64,000 nucleotides of DNA from Cornus controversa (taxonomy: Eukaryota; Streptophyta; Magnoliopsida; Cornales; Cornaceae): NCBI GenBank assembly GCA_026545225.1, contig CM048846.1, positions 40,497,501 through 40,561,500 of the forward strand, in the 5' to 3' direction. Positions 45,393-57,590 of this stretch are shown piece by piece; position 1 is the first letter of the stretch, and every line of letters begins with the position of its first letter. A model generated the notes under the pieces. The model saw only the letters and a program-made list of their open reading frames with translations. It did no database searches and had not been told where the DNA came from. The position numbers were made by a program, and so were the translations under genes.

Positions 45393-46419
45393 ACACCACA
45401 GAATGAATGTACAGAAGAGAGAGAGACATTTTTCTTGAACTGCTATAGGAAACAGGTTGTTGAAACTGTGGTGTATATACTAATCTACATGTTAGTAAGG
45501 GAAATTGCTTATGATCAATGAGACAACTATTAAATGCCTCAATTATCCTAATTAAAATGTTTTTTTTCCCGGTAAATAATTACCCCAATTAAAATGTTAT
45601 TTTTTTGAAAAAACTTGTAATTCTAATAACATTTCACTTCCACTCCCCCTAAATTCAATAAAATTTTGCCATATACTTTTTGGTTTGTTTTTTCAAATTA
45701 CCTTCCTACTTGTTTACTTATCGTCACATCATAATATTTGGTGGTTCGTGATTGGGGGCTTTTTGGAGCAAAAGCAAGCTATGGCTAATTAGATGACTAT
45801 GGACAACAAAACGACCATGCTACAAATTTACATTACTAACAATGAAAGGTAAGGAGTTCAACTATGGTGTACAATGCATGTTTTATTTTATTTACTTAGG
45901 CTTGTATATCTTCATGTGATGACATTATGCATTTTGATACTTAGAATTTGTCCGCTCACCGAAACAATGATGGAGATGATCAACCCTTTATTTAGTAAAT
46001 TAAATTAAGTGTGAAATAGAGAAAGAGAACTTGTTTCTCTATGGCTTTCCATCACTAATAAGAAGAAAGATTGAATCTTATCGACTTAAACTACAATTTC
46101 AACTCGGTCGGAGGCCTTGGTTAAACCACATTGTATTTGATACATAGTGATATCAGTATCTGATTTCATAAATCATATAACAACATGTGAATACGCTTAT
46201 TTTATCACAATCACCGATGATCACTTTCATTGTAGTATGTCTACCTAATGAAACATACATCAGAATAGGTTGAAAAGTTGAAAGATTTGCAAGCACAATT
46301 TGAGAAACAAAGTGGTAGGTAATATCAAAGTTGTTTGATCTAAAGGAGAAGAAAATCAAGTATTTAAGCTTAAAACATCCATTTATGATCCCAAACAAGC
46401 TTCAATGAGTTGGAACTTG
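45393..46419. other. spacer, no gene recognised
   Basis: AT-rich DNA. A minus-strand open frame at 46153-46398 follows the gag fragment but resembles no gag or pol domain. Nothing else is supported. Confidence 0.45.
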
Positions 46420-46918
46420 AGATTATATGACATCTAGATCCCCTTGAACTAGGTCCATAAACTCCTATCTCATCCGGTCCCTTACCGAAGCTGGAAATAA
46501 CTTGTCAAAAAATAACCCTTTAAAGGTTTCCCAATCCATGGTCTCAATATTGTGGACATTCCCAATGAATTGCCACCACTGATCTACTTCTCCTAACAAG
46601 TGAAACGCTGCCACACCAACTTTCAGATCCTCATCGATTATAAGGGCAACCATGAGCTTATGAGTCTGATCAATCCAACTCTCTGCCGCTAATAGGTCAC
46701 GTGCCCCATCAAAGGTTGGCGGCTTAAATTTCACATACTCTTTCATAGCCACCATTTGTCAGCTCAAGGCAACCCTAGGTAATGCCTGAACCTCTTCTTC
46801 TCTGGTTTCCCAAGCCATTCTTCTCATAGTGTCCGTCATGTCATGCATAAATTGCGTTCCATCAGTTAGCTCTTGAGGAGCATCAGTGCCTATGTCACGC
46901 ACCCTTCTTGGAGTCATT
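46420..46918 (-). pseudogene. Ty3/gypsy chromovirus gag fragment
   Basis: On the minus strand MTPRRVRDIGTD (46918) leads through one stop to MVAMKEYVKFKPPTFDGARD and AESWIDQTHKLMVAL, a tract ending WWQFIGNVHNIETMDWETFK, and EFMDLVQGD. This is the retrotransposon gag (capsid) domain of Tekay-type chromoviruses. The similarity ends near 46425, so most of the capsid, the zinc knuckle and all of pol are absent. It follows the 5' LTR at 47175-49985. Confidence 0.85.
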
Positions 46919-47162
46919 TTGCAATATGTACAACAAGAGAAATTTTAAGACCAAGAATTCACACTCTTACACCATTTTCACCATGATTACACATGCCATG
47001 TCAATTTAATACATAAAGACATGTTATGAAAGCATAAGCATATAATCACGTTACACGAAAGCAATTTGTAAATCCTAAGTCCAAACCAATATGTTTCGAT
47101 CCTTAACCTCAAGTGATCACCAAATCAAGTTTCACCCTTCGTCCTTAGGTTTTTGAACCTAA

Positions 47163-47307
47163 GGCTTTGATACCATTCTATTATGCCCCGAAATCCAGAC
47201 CGCTGGGACTCTCCCGGATGTACCCGAATCCCGAGTGTGAACTCGTTCACTCAACCCCATGAACAACCTTAACAACACTCATGCGATAGTAGCAAGGTCT
47301 GATACCA
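47163..47307 (-). promoter_or_regulatory. two primer-binding-site-like motifs, 130 bp apart
   Basis: The minus strand has tggtatcagacc (47307-47296) and tggtatcaaagcc (47175-47163), both close to the initiator-tRNA-Met primer site TGGTATCAGAGC. Each is preceded on the minus strand by ggggcgttatagaa or ggggcataatagaa, the expected LTR end. The LTR end with primer site has thus been duplicated, with about 130 bp between the copies. Confidence 0.6.
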
Positions 47308-49985
47308 TTCTATAACGCCCCGATTTCTCAACTCCTGAAAGATCGGAGGTTAACTCGTCCATTAAACCCAAATGGATCATCTTTACCCTTAATACCATGG
47401 GAGCTTAGCTCTATTCTTGCACATAGAAGTGCACAACTCCACCTTATCCAACCATAATGGGCTTTACTTCAAATCATATTACCTTAGTAGAAACTTATTT
47501 ATTCACACTCATGATCCTTTCATCTCTAGGACTCAGCACATTGTGTGATTAGAAGATGAAGCTAAAACCCACACCATTGGATAAAGAATACAAAAATACT
47601 CAATTTAAAAAAAAACCATGCTCAATTCCAATTTAAAACGAAAAAGTTATGCCTAATTGAAGCTTAGGCAAATTTCAGCGAATGCTCTGAATAGTGACTT
47701 TGATGCATCGAAGTGATGATTTCGATGCATCAAACAAGTATCGAACATGTATCAACCAAAATTAAATCTCGGTACTTTGACATTCTAAAATCCTGCAGGT
47801 TTTCTGATTAATCGAAAAGTGCATTTTGATACATCGAAGCTTCGATGCATCGAAATGGGCAGTTCGATGCATCGAAGTGCCCAGATTCTGTAACTTTGCA
47901 AATAGTCATTTTTGACATTCTGAGTCCTTTCTACCCTTGAAATCTATTCATACCACCTTGAAATCATACATGAAAGGAATCTACAACATTCGCAAGTTCT
48001 AAATCATGCTCATAATCAAATTATACACCAATATGAATCATTCTCCATCATAAACATATTTCAATTTATATTAAAATCGTCCATCACTACATTAGTCCAT
48101 CAAATGAAACTAGAAGCCCTTAACAAGCATTACATAAACAAGTCCATTGTCTTATCATATTTAATAAGCTCATAGTCCAAGCATACATACAAGTTACATT
48201 TGTCTAAAATATAAAAACTCAAAGAGAAAGATCCCATGCCACAAGCCGGCATGCATAGCCACAAAATATACAATATCCAAAATATTTCAAAATGCTACTA
48301 GAGTTCCACTTGGACACTCAAGTTCCATCTGTCATCAGCGCCTTATCTGTAAAAAGAGTTTAGGAAAAAGGAGTGAGCACCATTGTGACTCAGTAAAGAT
48401 ATCCTAACCCACCTAAGTGCCGACTCACACGACCTACATGAATGCATGTCACTACATTATACATATCATCCAACATATATACCATATTCATTCATAATCA
48501 ACGCGTATATAAGAATGCATTAAACATACATCATGCTTTACAAATAACAATATAAGCAAAATCATACACTTGTCTCCCTCTCGGACTCAACCCGATACCC
48601 TAACATGATTATCACCAACCATGTAACTTAGGATGCCTCCCACATGATTTCAACACCGTCACCAAGTATTTACCTACTCCAAGGTGATTAGACCACCATC
48701 ACCAAATATTTACCTACTCTGGGTGACTTAGCCCCTTTTTAGAATTTATCACTGAGTATTTACCTACGCCGAGGTGATTAGATCGTCATCACCGAGTATT
48801 TACCTACTCCAAGGTGAATAGGCCATTTTGGATTCATCACCGAGTATTTACCTACTCCAAGGTGATTTGACCACTTCGCAAATACAACTATAACGTAGTA
48901 TTGACCTACTCTAGTTAATTCACCTACACTTCCCTGTTTCCTCAGAACGGCCCCATATATGCATTTTGAACATATAACAATCTAGCATTTAATTTCATGC
49001 TTCAGAATGCACAACACCACACATATATTTACCTATACATGTAAAATCTAGCATACCATTTACATATGCTCTTAAACTTCACCTAAGCACACATTTTCTA
49101 TATGAAGATATCATACATTTCACTCACATAGCAACATATAATACATACATGTCCATATAACACATTTCACATATGTGCACAAAACCTAGCATATAAGTAT
49201 GCATGCTAAAATCTCTCACACATTCACTCATTTTACCATGTATACTACCATATACATATCAATTGCACACTATAGACTTAAGAGAGTAGGAACACAATAC
49301 ATCCCGCCCCTCTTACCATTATAAATCATGTAATACACACTTTTAGCTCTCATCGTTTCACCCGAAACCCTAGAATCGACAAATAATTGAGAAGGAGAAC
49401 CCCTACCTCAACTTTGATGGCTATTCAAGCACTTCTTGAACTTCCCAACAATGTCTACCTTTCTGAATCACAACTTTGTCCAGTTCAAACCGAAGGCCTA
49501 ACCGTCCCCTGTGTATCTCTCTTCTTCAGCGAGTCTTGAATCAAAGCCGAACGTGTTTGAAATGTAGAGAGAAGGGAGAGCTATGAAGATGGAGACTTTT
49601 AGAGAGAGAAATAGGTGTGAGATATGGCTAAAATATCTTTACCATAAATACATATAATATCTTGGCGCGAGAAAAGACTAAAATACCCCTGGGCCACTTA
49701 ACGTACCCTCCCGGCCTCCGTTTTCAATTCCGGAAACTCCTACGGCCTCTTAATCACTTCCTTAACTCTCCACACATTTCATATAAGCCATTCCAAAAAT
49801 AAATATTTTTGAGAATTTTCTAGATTCCTGGGCCAACTTAAACCGCATCCCGGGCCCTAGTTTGACCAAAAGTCAAACTTCTCCAAATCTTCTAAAACTT
49901 ACCAAAACCCTTATAACACTTCCCAAATATGTTCCCCACACTCAAAATATGTTAAAAACCACTCAAAATGCATCTATTATGATGC
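47175..49985 (-). repeat. chromovirus 5' LTR, about 2.8 kb
   Basis: The reverse complement of this region is homologous along its length to 51215-54005: the promoter and leader part (49300-49720 against 51330-51720), tandem repeats (48560-48900 against 52250-52620) and the stretch at 48300-48370 against 52930-53000. It lies directly upstream of gag on the minus strand. Tandem units of about 55-60 bp (accgagtatttacctactcc) occupy 48640-48900. The palindrome ttcgatgcatcgaa recurs at 47700-47880. Confidence 0.75.
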
Positions 49986-51212
49986 AGAAAATGTAAAACT
50001 GGCAAAACAAGTGAATGATGAGCATTGGTGGAAGGGCATAAAAAAGGACGTCACACAGTTTGTGGCGAGGTGCCTCACTAGTCAACAAGTGAAGGATGAG
50101 CATCAGAGACCGGTAGGCTTGTTACAGCCATTACTGATTGCTATGTGGAAGTGGGAACACATCACTATGGACATTATGACTGGGTTACCTAGAACGAAGA
50201 AGTGTCACGACGCAGTTTGGGTCATAGTGGACTGATTAACCAAGGTGGCTCATTTTCTTTTGATTTAAGTGACAGATGATGTGGATACTCTTAGTCAGTT
50301 GTACATTGATTAGATTTTGAGGCTGCACAGAGTACCAGTTTCTATAGTATCCGATAGAGATCCAAGATTCACGTCACGGTTTGACAGAGTTTTCAAGTTA
50401 CACTTGATACAGACCTCCATTTCAGTACGACTTTCCATCCTCAGATAGATGGTCAATCAAAGTGTACCATTCAGATTTTTGAGGATATGCTTAGAGCATG
50501 TGCACTTGATTTCTGAGGTTGTTGGGAGGATCATTTTCCATTAGTGGAGTTTGCATACAATAATAGCTATCAAGCTAATATTAAGATAGCTCTATTCAAG
50601 GCTTTGTACGGTAGACCATGCAGGTCTCTGATATGTTGGATAGAGGTCGGGGAAATAGTGGTTTTGGTGCCGGATATAGTCTGAGAGACTACAGAGAAAA
50701 TAAAGGTTATAAGGCAACTATTGCTTATAACTCAAAGTCATCAGAAAATCTATGTCGATAGAAGGCGGAGGCCTTTGGCATGCGAGGTGGGGAACCATGT
50801 CTTCCTAAAGGTCTCTCCACGACGAGGCTTGGTGAGGTTTGGGTGTAGCAGGAAGCTAACACCACAGTTTATCGATCCATTTGAGATATTAGATCGTGTG
50901 GGTGAGGTTGCATATCGTTTGGCTTTGCCACCGCAAATGTCAAGTGTGCACAATACTTTCGACATTTTAAAGTTGAGAAAGTATGAGCCGGATCCTTCAC
51001 ATGTATTAGATTGGACAGATCTTGAGGTGGAGGAGGATGTATCCTACGAGGAGAGGTTGATACAAGTATTGGATAATAGGGAGCAAGTGCTTTAGGGAAA
51101 GACCATTCCATTGGTTAAAGTCCTTTGGAGATGTCATAGAGTCGAGGAGGCTACATGGGAGCAAGAACAAGAAGTCCTCTCAAAGTATTCTGAGACGCAG
51201 TCCGGGCGGGCT
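49986..51212 (+). pseudogene. Ty3/gypsy chromovirus integrase and chromodomain
   Basis: It opens mid-protein with EHWWKGIKKDVTQFVARC and LTSQQVKDEHQRPVGLLQPL, the integrase zinc-binding and linker region, then WKWEHITMDIMTGLP with the first catalytic Asp and WVIVD. Decay follows (stops at 50235 and in all of 50236-50720). From 50721 an open frame gives the C-terminal integrase fold (VHNTFDILKLRKYEPDPSH), and YEERLIQVLDNREQVL begins the chromodomain, which continues past a TAG to VEEATWEQEQEVLSKY near 51195. The element's 3' LTR follows. Confidence 0.88.
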
Positions 51213-51214
51213 CG

Positions 51215-54005
51215 GGAATCTGGAAAATTCTGGAAAATAATTATTTTTGAGATTGGCTTAGATGAGATGTTTAGAGAGTCAAGGAAATGATTTCAAGGCC
51301 ATATGAGCTTTCAAAATCGAAAACGAAGGTCGGGGGTAGAGGGTAAGTTAAGTGGCTCAGGGGTGTTTTAGTCATTTGGAACCCCAGATATTATAAATAT
51401 CTAGGGCTGAGATATTCCAGCCAGTTCTCATGACTGTCTCTCTCTCTAAACTCTCCCAACTTTATCCCTCCACTTTCTCTCTACATTTCAGAGCACTTTG
51501 GCTTGGATTTGTGATTCGCCAAAGAAGGATAATGTGTAGAGGACAGCTAGGGCTTCGGTTTAAACCAAACAAAGTTGTGTTTCAGAAAGGTAGACCTCGG
51601 TAGGATTCTTAAAGATTGCTTGGAAATTCTTCAAAATTGAGGTAGGGGTTCTCCTTCTTGCTTAGTTGTCAATTCTAGGATTTTGGATGAAACGGTGAGA
51701 GGTGAGATTGTGTATTGCATGAATGAGAGTAGTAAAAGGGCTGGGATGTGGTGTCTTTCTCATTCTCTTGAGTCTCTTCTATGCAAATGTGATGTATATT
51801 ATAGTATGTATGATGTGAGGGGCAAATGTGTGAAAATATGGAAGAGTGAGGGCATATATGTTTATGTGCCTAATTTGATGTGCATATGTGCTTATGTGCA
51901 AATGTGGAACATATATGTATTACGTGTTGATAATGTGAGTTAAATGCTAATTGCTTGTAGTAAGTGTATGCATTAGGTATAACATGACTAAAATATGCTA
52001 AGTTATGAATTTTAAGCATATGTGACCTATATGTTAGACTTGTCATATATGTGAATATATGTGTGTTTATGTTGAGTAGAATGCATACTAAGTACTCTTA
52101 AAACTTGCTTATGCATTGAGAAGTATGAAAATGATATGCTTGATTTTACATGCTTAAAATGCATGTATGGGATAAATGTAAGAAAACTGGGAAAATAGAC
52201 CGTATGTGGAATGTCGGAGAGGTCCAACCATGTTGAGTAAGTGACATTATTGCCCTATGAGGTATGACGGTCGAAGTGGTCCAATCATACTAAGGTTAAG
52301 GTCAAAGATTAGATTATATCCATACTCGGTGACGGTCGGAGTTTGTCTAATCACCTTGAGGCAAAGATCGGATTATATCCATACTCAGTGTCAGTTAGAG
52401 TTTGTCTAATCACCTTGAGGCAAAGATCAGATTATATCCACACTCAGTGACGGTCGGACTTTGTCTAATTACCTTGAGCTAAAGATTGGATTATATCCAT
52501 GATAGGTGATGGTCGGAGTTGTCTAATCACCTTGAGGTAAAGAGCGGGTTACATCCATAATAGGTGACGGTTAGAGTTGTTTAACCACTTTGAGACAAAC
52601 TAAAACATTTCATATGGAGTATGACATTGTCGGAGTTATCCACATCATATAAATGTATTAGAATTGTCCAAAGTCACATGATCGGTCGGAGCAGTCTAAA
52701 TCATGTAGGGGTATCGGTGTAGGGCCGAGAGAGAAAAGTTATGGTTTTGCTTACATTATTATTTGTGAAGCATGATACGTGTTTTAATGCATTTTTATAT
52801 ATATGCATTGCTTATGAATGAATATTGTATATGTTGAATGATATATGTAATGTAGTGATATGCATTCATGTAGGTCAATGTTGAGTCGACACCTAGGTGG
52901 GTTGGGGTAATTCCTACTGAGCTGTTGAAATGCTCACCCCTTTTTTCCCAAAAGTTTTACAGATAAAGCACCTATGGTGGACGAAACTTGAGTGATCAAT
53001 TAGGGTTCCTTGTAGCATTTTTGATTATTTTGGACATTATGGATTTGGCTATCCATGTCGGAATGTGGCATGAAATTTGTGTAGTTGTAGTTATAGTAGA
53101 ATCTTTAGCATTTTTGGACGTTATGCATGAAATTCTTGTAATGACTATAAACTTGGAAGCCATATGGATTGGAATGTATATTTGGATCAAACTTATGTAT
53201 TGGAAGGCATGGAATGTAAAGTTATAACCTCTTCTCATGTTATAGCTATATGTATAGACATTTTCAAGTAAATGAAATGCTAATTGTATGAAATGGATGA
53301 GTTAAGATGTAAAGATGATAGAGCCATGCTTCTCTTGTATATTGAATGTTGTATGGATGTTTTAGAATGTAAATAGAGGGCATTAGAATAGCCATTGAAG
53401 GGACACATGCCCAAAAGTGTCCATTTTGTATTTATGAGAAGGATATACAATTTTTTTCCATTTTTCATGAGTTTTATTCATGTTTAAAGCTTGATTACGA
53501 TTGAGCATTGTGTTGGAATACATTTGGACTAGGGAAATGCAGGAAACAGGTGTTTTTACACTTTCGGTTGCCTAGCCTCTACATTAGTCGAACAAAAGGT
53601 GTGAGATACCAAACATCGTAAAACTAGGTACCTGTTTCGGACAGTTGAAAGAAGGCTTTAGTTGGCTGAAAGCATCCTTCTGGCCGATCGAATCCATTCA
53701 TCAGTTGACCAACAGGATTAATTCCTTGAAGGTTAGCTAAGCCTAGACTTCAGCTGACCGAGGGGGGTATTAGCTGACCAAAACTGCCTTGTATTGGAAT
53801 TTCATGATTTTTGAGATAGGAATGGGTATGCACTGGTTTATGGATAATTGTGGGGCCCATTGATGGGTATGATGATAGGTATACGCATCCAAGGGAATGT
53901 GCATAGGGTTAAGCTTCCTTGGTAATTGGGATGGTTAGGAAGGTTCATTGGTTTAATGAACGGGTTTACCTTTGATCTCTGGGAGTTAGAAATCAGGGCG
54001 TGACA
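51215..54005 (+). repeat. chromovirus 3' LTR, about 2.8 kb
   Basis: It follows the chromodomain and ends gggcgtgaca at 54005, like the GGGGCGTTACA end of this class. It contains a TATA-like attataaatatc (51389-51400), tandem units of about 60 bp around cggattatatccatactcag (52250-52620), and gctgaccg-type words at 53690-53790 where the opposite LTR has ttcgatgcatcgaa palindromes. Open frames in it are repeat-derived. Confidence 0.75.
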
Positions 54006-54624
54006 CAAATATTCTGTCATACATAAAGTTGTCACTCCTTATCATCCCCAAATTTGTGGCCAAGTAGAGATGTCTAATAAGGAGATTAAGAGATTTTTGG
54101 AGAAAATAATTCGGCCTGATAGGAAATATTGGTCATTGAGCCTTAACGATGCAATTTGGGCGTACCGTACAGCTTACAAGACTCCTATTGACATGTCGCC
54201 ATATCAACTTGTCTATGGGAAACCTTGTCATCTCCCAGTAGAATTAGAACATAGATCTATATGGGCGATAAAGAAATTCAATTTTGATATACAGTTGGCA
54301 GGCTCTAATCGTAGACTTTAATTGAATGAGCTGGAGGAATTGAGTAATGATGCTTATGAGAGTGCAAAGATCTATAAGGAAAAAAAAAAGGCATTCCATG
54401 ATAAGAAAATTTTACCGAAGTCTTTCAAATCGGGTCAGAAGGTGTGGTTGTTTAATTCTAAACTTCGCCTATTTCCTGGTAAGCTCCGCTCTAGATGGGA
54501 TGGTCCATACATCGTTGTATCTATTTCTCCCCATGGAACAATGGACATTCAAAATCCTAAGGATGCTAAGACCTTTAAAGTGAGTGGTCAACAATTGAAG
54601 CTCTTTCTTAAGGGTGATGAGCAA
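54006..54624 (+). pseudogene. Athila-type integrase C-terminal fragment
   Basis: It begins in mid-integrase at [20 protein letters not shown], directly after the chromovirus LTR end, and continues with [20 protein letters not shown], a stop (54319-54321) and [20 protein letters not shown] to GDEQ. The last codons run straight into the LTR starting at 54625. It is related to, but clearly diverged from, the integrase at 59000-60060, so it belongs to a different Athila copy into which both neighbours inserted. Confidence 0.85.
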
Positions 54625-56124
54625 TGATAGGCGTTGAATGTTACGCATTCTAGCCTCTTAACTTATGTATTTTATTCTCTTAGTGATAGAGTATTTTTTT
54701 ATTTTACTTCGTTTTAGTACTTTCTGTATTTTCAGGGCCTTAATGATTATTTTAGTTAAAACCAAGCTTTTGGGCTTTTAAAGAAGACATCCAAGATGGT
54801 GAGATGAAGCCTACATCAAGGAGATTCACCCAACCATTTATTTCAACTCAAATCAGCCAAAAAAGAGGTCCAAGAGAATTACAACTGCTTAAGAAGGTTT
54901 CGGGCCTGAAGCCCAAATCTGCGCATAATACAGGCTTAATCCCGTTTTGGAAAAAGGACCAGAGGTCTTATTTCTGAGCCTCAAATCGACATAATTTTTA
55001 CTTAATGTTGAACAAAATTTGATTCTGCACACTTTTGTATTTCACGACAATTCTGTAAATCGGACTTCTAGTGGGCCAAAAGTTGGGCCGAAGTCAGCAG
55101 GAAAAACCCACCTGATTAGTGCTGCGGGAAACCCTAATTTATTCCTAATTGGATTAGGACTTTGGTGTATTCTCTTGGGAAATAAAGTGAAGACTTGGTG
55201 GATTGGAGTGATTAGACAGAGATTGGAGAGTCTGAGAGGGCTGAAGAGAACAGAAACATATTTGCAGAGCCATTGGAGAACGAAGTCATACGCGTAATTC
55301 ATGAAGATGATGCCTTCTTCCTCAATAGTTGAAGCTTCTTCTTCTACCATGAACGGCTAGTTCATCCACTAGGGTTTTGATGTAGCCCTAACAAAGCATC
55401 AATGATTTGATTGTTTTAATTATTGGGGACGTTTATATACATGCATAGATTGTGTAATTCAGAGGATTCTTATTATAGAATTGAGCAATAAAAGTCTTGT
55501 AAATTCAATCTCAATGATTTCTTATCTTGTCTTAGATATTTAGTTGTTGTTATTGAACTCAATCTCTCTTGTTTTCTGTGATCATGAGAGAGATTATTAC
55601 ACAATGGTAATCACTGAATATATTATTATGAGCTTTGATGGATTATGCCTAGAGAAGATGAACCATACTGCACCCTAGATTAGAGTAGTTAGGCAGATGG
55701 CCCATGCCAATCGAAGATAGTCCATGGCTTAGCCTTAATCATATGTTATCTTCTTGATGGATGAAGGTGAACTTGTAGCCACCGACACCACTTATGCATG
55801 ATGTAATTCCCCATAGTTGATTCAATTGACCATTGATTGTGGAGTTAGTGGTGAAGTCAAATACCCTAGATTTCTCTCATATTCTCTCACTATCTATTTA
55901 CTTTGATTTATTTTAGTTTACTTTTTAATTAGTTTAGTTTAAAAATCAGAATTCTTTTTTTATAAATTTAATTAGAATTAATTCCGTATTCCAACTCGTC
56001 AGACCATAATCCCTGAGGTACGATACCCTTTTCGATAGCCCTATTCTGCAAGGAATTCGTTCTATTGCGAAGTGTGAAAATTTTTAATTGATATACTTTT
56101 TGAGTCACACTCACACACGAATCA
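54625..56124 (+). repeat. Athila-type 5' LTR, 1500 bp
   Basis: It starts tgataggcgttgaatg, identical to the start of the 3' LTR at 63777, and ends acgaatca, 5 bases before the primer-binding site. The five bases before it are agcaa; the matching duplication would lie beyond the window. Small open frames near 55019-55350 are not recognisable. Confidence 0.85.
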
Positions 56125-56129
56125 ATTTT

Positions 56130-56147
56130 TGGCGCCGTTGCCAGGGA
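56130..56147 (+). promoter_or_regulatory. Athila primer-binding site
   Basis: Tggcgccgttgccaggga is the characteristic primer site of the Athila group. It sits a few bases inside the 5' LTR, as expected, and supports the clade call independently of the protein motifs. Confidence 0.88.
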
Positions 56148-56269
56148 TTATCTATTTGATTGATTGGATTTTACAGAATTAATTTTAATTGGATTTTTAG
56201 TTTAGGAAATTTTTATATTTTGTTTTAAATTTTGTCTTTGTTTTATTTTCAGGTGCTTTTTGCTAATAT

Positions 56270-57590
56270 ATGCAAGGTCGTCGTTCTGTGGCTGATCCTT
56301 TGATACCTCTTGATCCTAAGCCTGAACGTACTCTTAGACAACAGAGGAACATCCTTGTTGATACCATTGTGCAAGAGGAAGAAATAATTGAAGACATGGC
56401 AGAAGAGAGGAATAACAACCTTATTCCTAATGCTAATGGAGAAAGAGCTAGATTGCTTAGGGACTACTATGTTCCTGAGACATACATCACCAGCGGGTTT
56501 TCAACTGCCTAATGTCATAGCACAGAATTATGAGATCAAGTCCAGCATTATTCAGATGCTACCATCCTATTTTGGGCTGACTCAAGAAGACCCTTACAAG
56601 CATCTAGATGAATTCATTGAAGTGTGCTCAACTACCAAAATTCATAACTTCTCTGAAGATGCTTTCAGAATGAGACTTTTTCCATTCTCCTTGAAAGATA
56701 AAGCAAAATATTGGTTCAATTCTCTACCGGCAGTATCTATCACGACTTGGACTCAGATGCAACATGAGTTTCTCAAGAAGTATTTTTCGATAGGGAAGAC
56801 CAATCAGTTCAGATGTGCTATCACTGGTTTCTCCCAACATGAGGGGGAACAATTTTATGAGACATGGGAAAGATTCAAGGACCTTCTGAGGAAGTGTCCC
56901 CATCATCAAGTTCCTAAGTGGCAACTAGTGCAGAGTTTTCATGAAGGGCTGACAGAAGCCAACAGACAGATGGTTGATGCGTCGTGTGGAGGTACTTTTA
57001 TGTTGAAGAGTGAAGAAGAGGCATGGACCTTATTTGAAAATCTTAGTGACAACTCTCTACAACATGTGTCCTCTACTCGTTCTAGCAGACATGCCACTAC
57101 AAGGAAGACTGATGGGATTTTTGAGGTTGGTGCTTCAGAAGCTATGCCAACCGACATTGATTTAATTACACAGAAGGTAGCAGCAATTATGGCTGCCAAT
57201 CAAACTCCTTCTACTTCAAACTCTTCATTGCTAGGCCCTTGTGAGTTTTGCTCTAGTCCTATGCATAATGTGAGCAATTGTCCTTCAATGGGGCAATTTT
57301 TTGATGGTCAACATGAGCAAGTTCAAGCTACATTCACTGGACCAATGAATCCTCCACGAGGTAATACTTACAATTCTACATGGAGGAATCATCCTGGTTT
57401 TTCCTACAGTAACCAAGGGGCAGTAATGCAACCATCATATCAACCTAGGACTTTTGTACCTCAACAGCAATATCAAACACAAAGTCCTATGGCCCAAAGA
57501 ATTTCTACTATTGAAGACAAGCTGACTCTTACCTTGTCCAAATTTGACAAGCTTGATTCTCTTATAGAGACAGTGCAACTACTGCAGTAA
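56270..57590 (+). pseudogene. Athila gag with one frameshift
   Basis: It starts MQGRRSVADPLIPLDPKPER. Near 56500 the frame shifts, and the second frame carries the capsid core: NYEIKSSIIQMLPSYFGL, EDPYKHLDEFIEVC, KDKAKYWFNSLPAVSITTW and GEQFYETWERFKDLLRKCPH. A zinc knuckle of the form CX2CX4HX4C (CEFCSSPMHNVSNC) starts at 57240. The stop is at 57588. Apart from the frameshift the protein is intact, so gag is better kept than pol. Confidence 0.88.

Noticed and set aside
54625..56124. Host gene in the LTR (frames near 55019-55350)
   Set aside because: They lie wholly inside an LTR and show no protein similarity I recognise.
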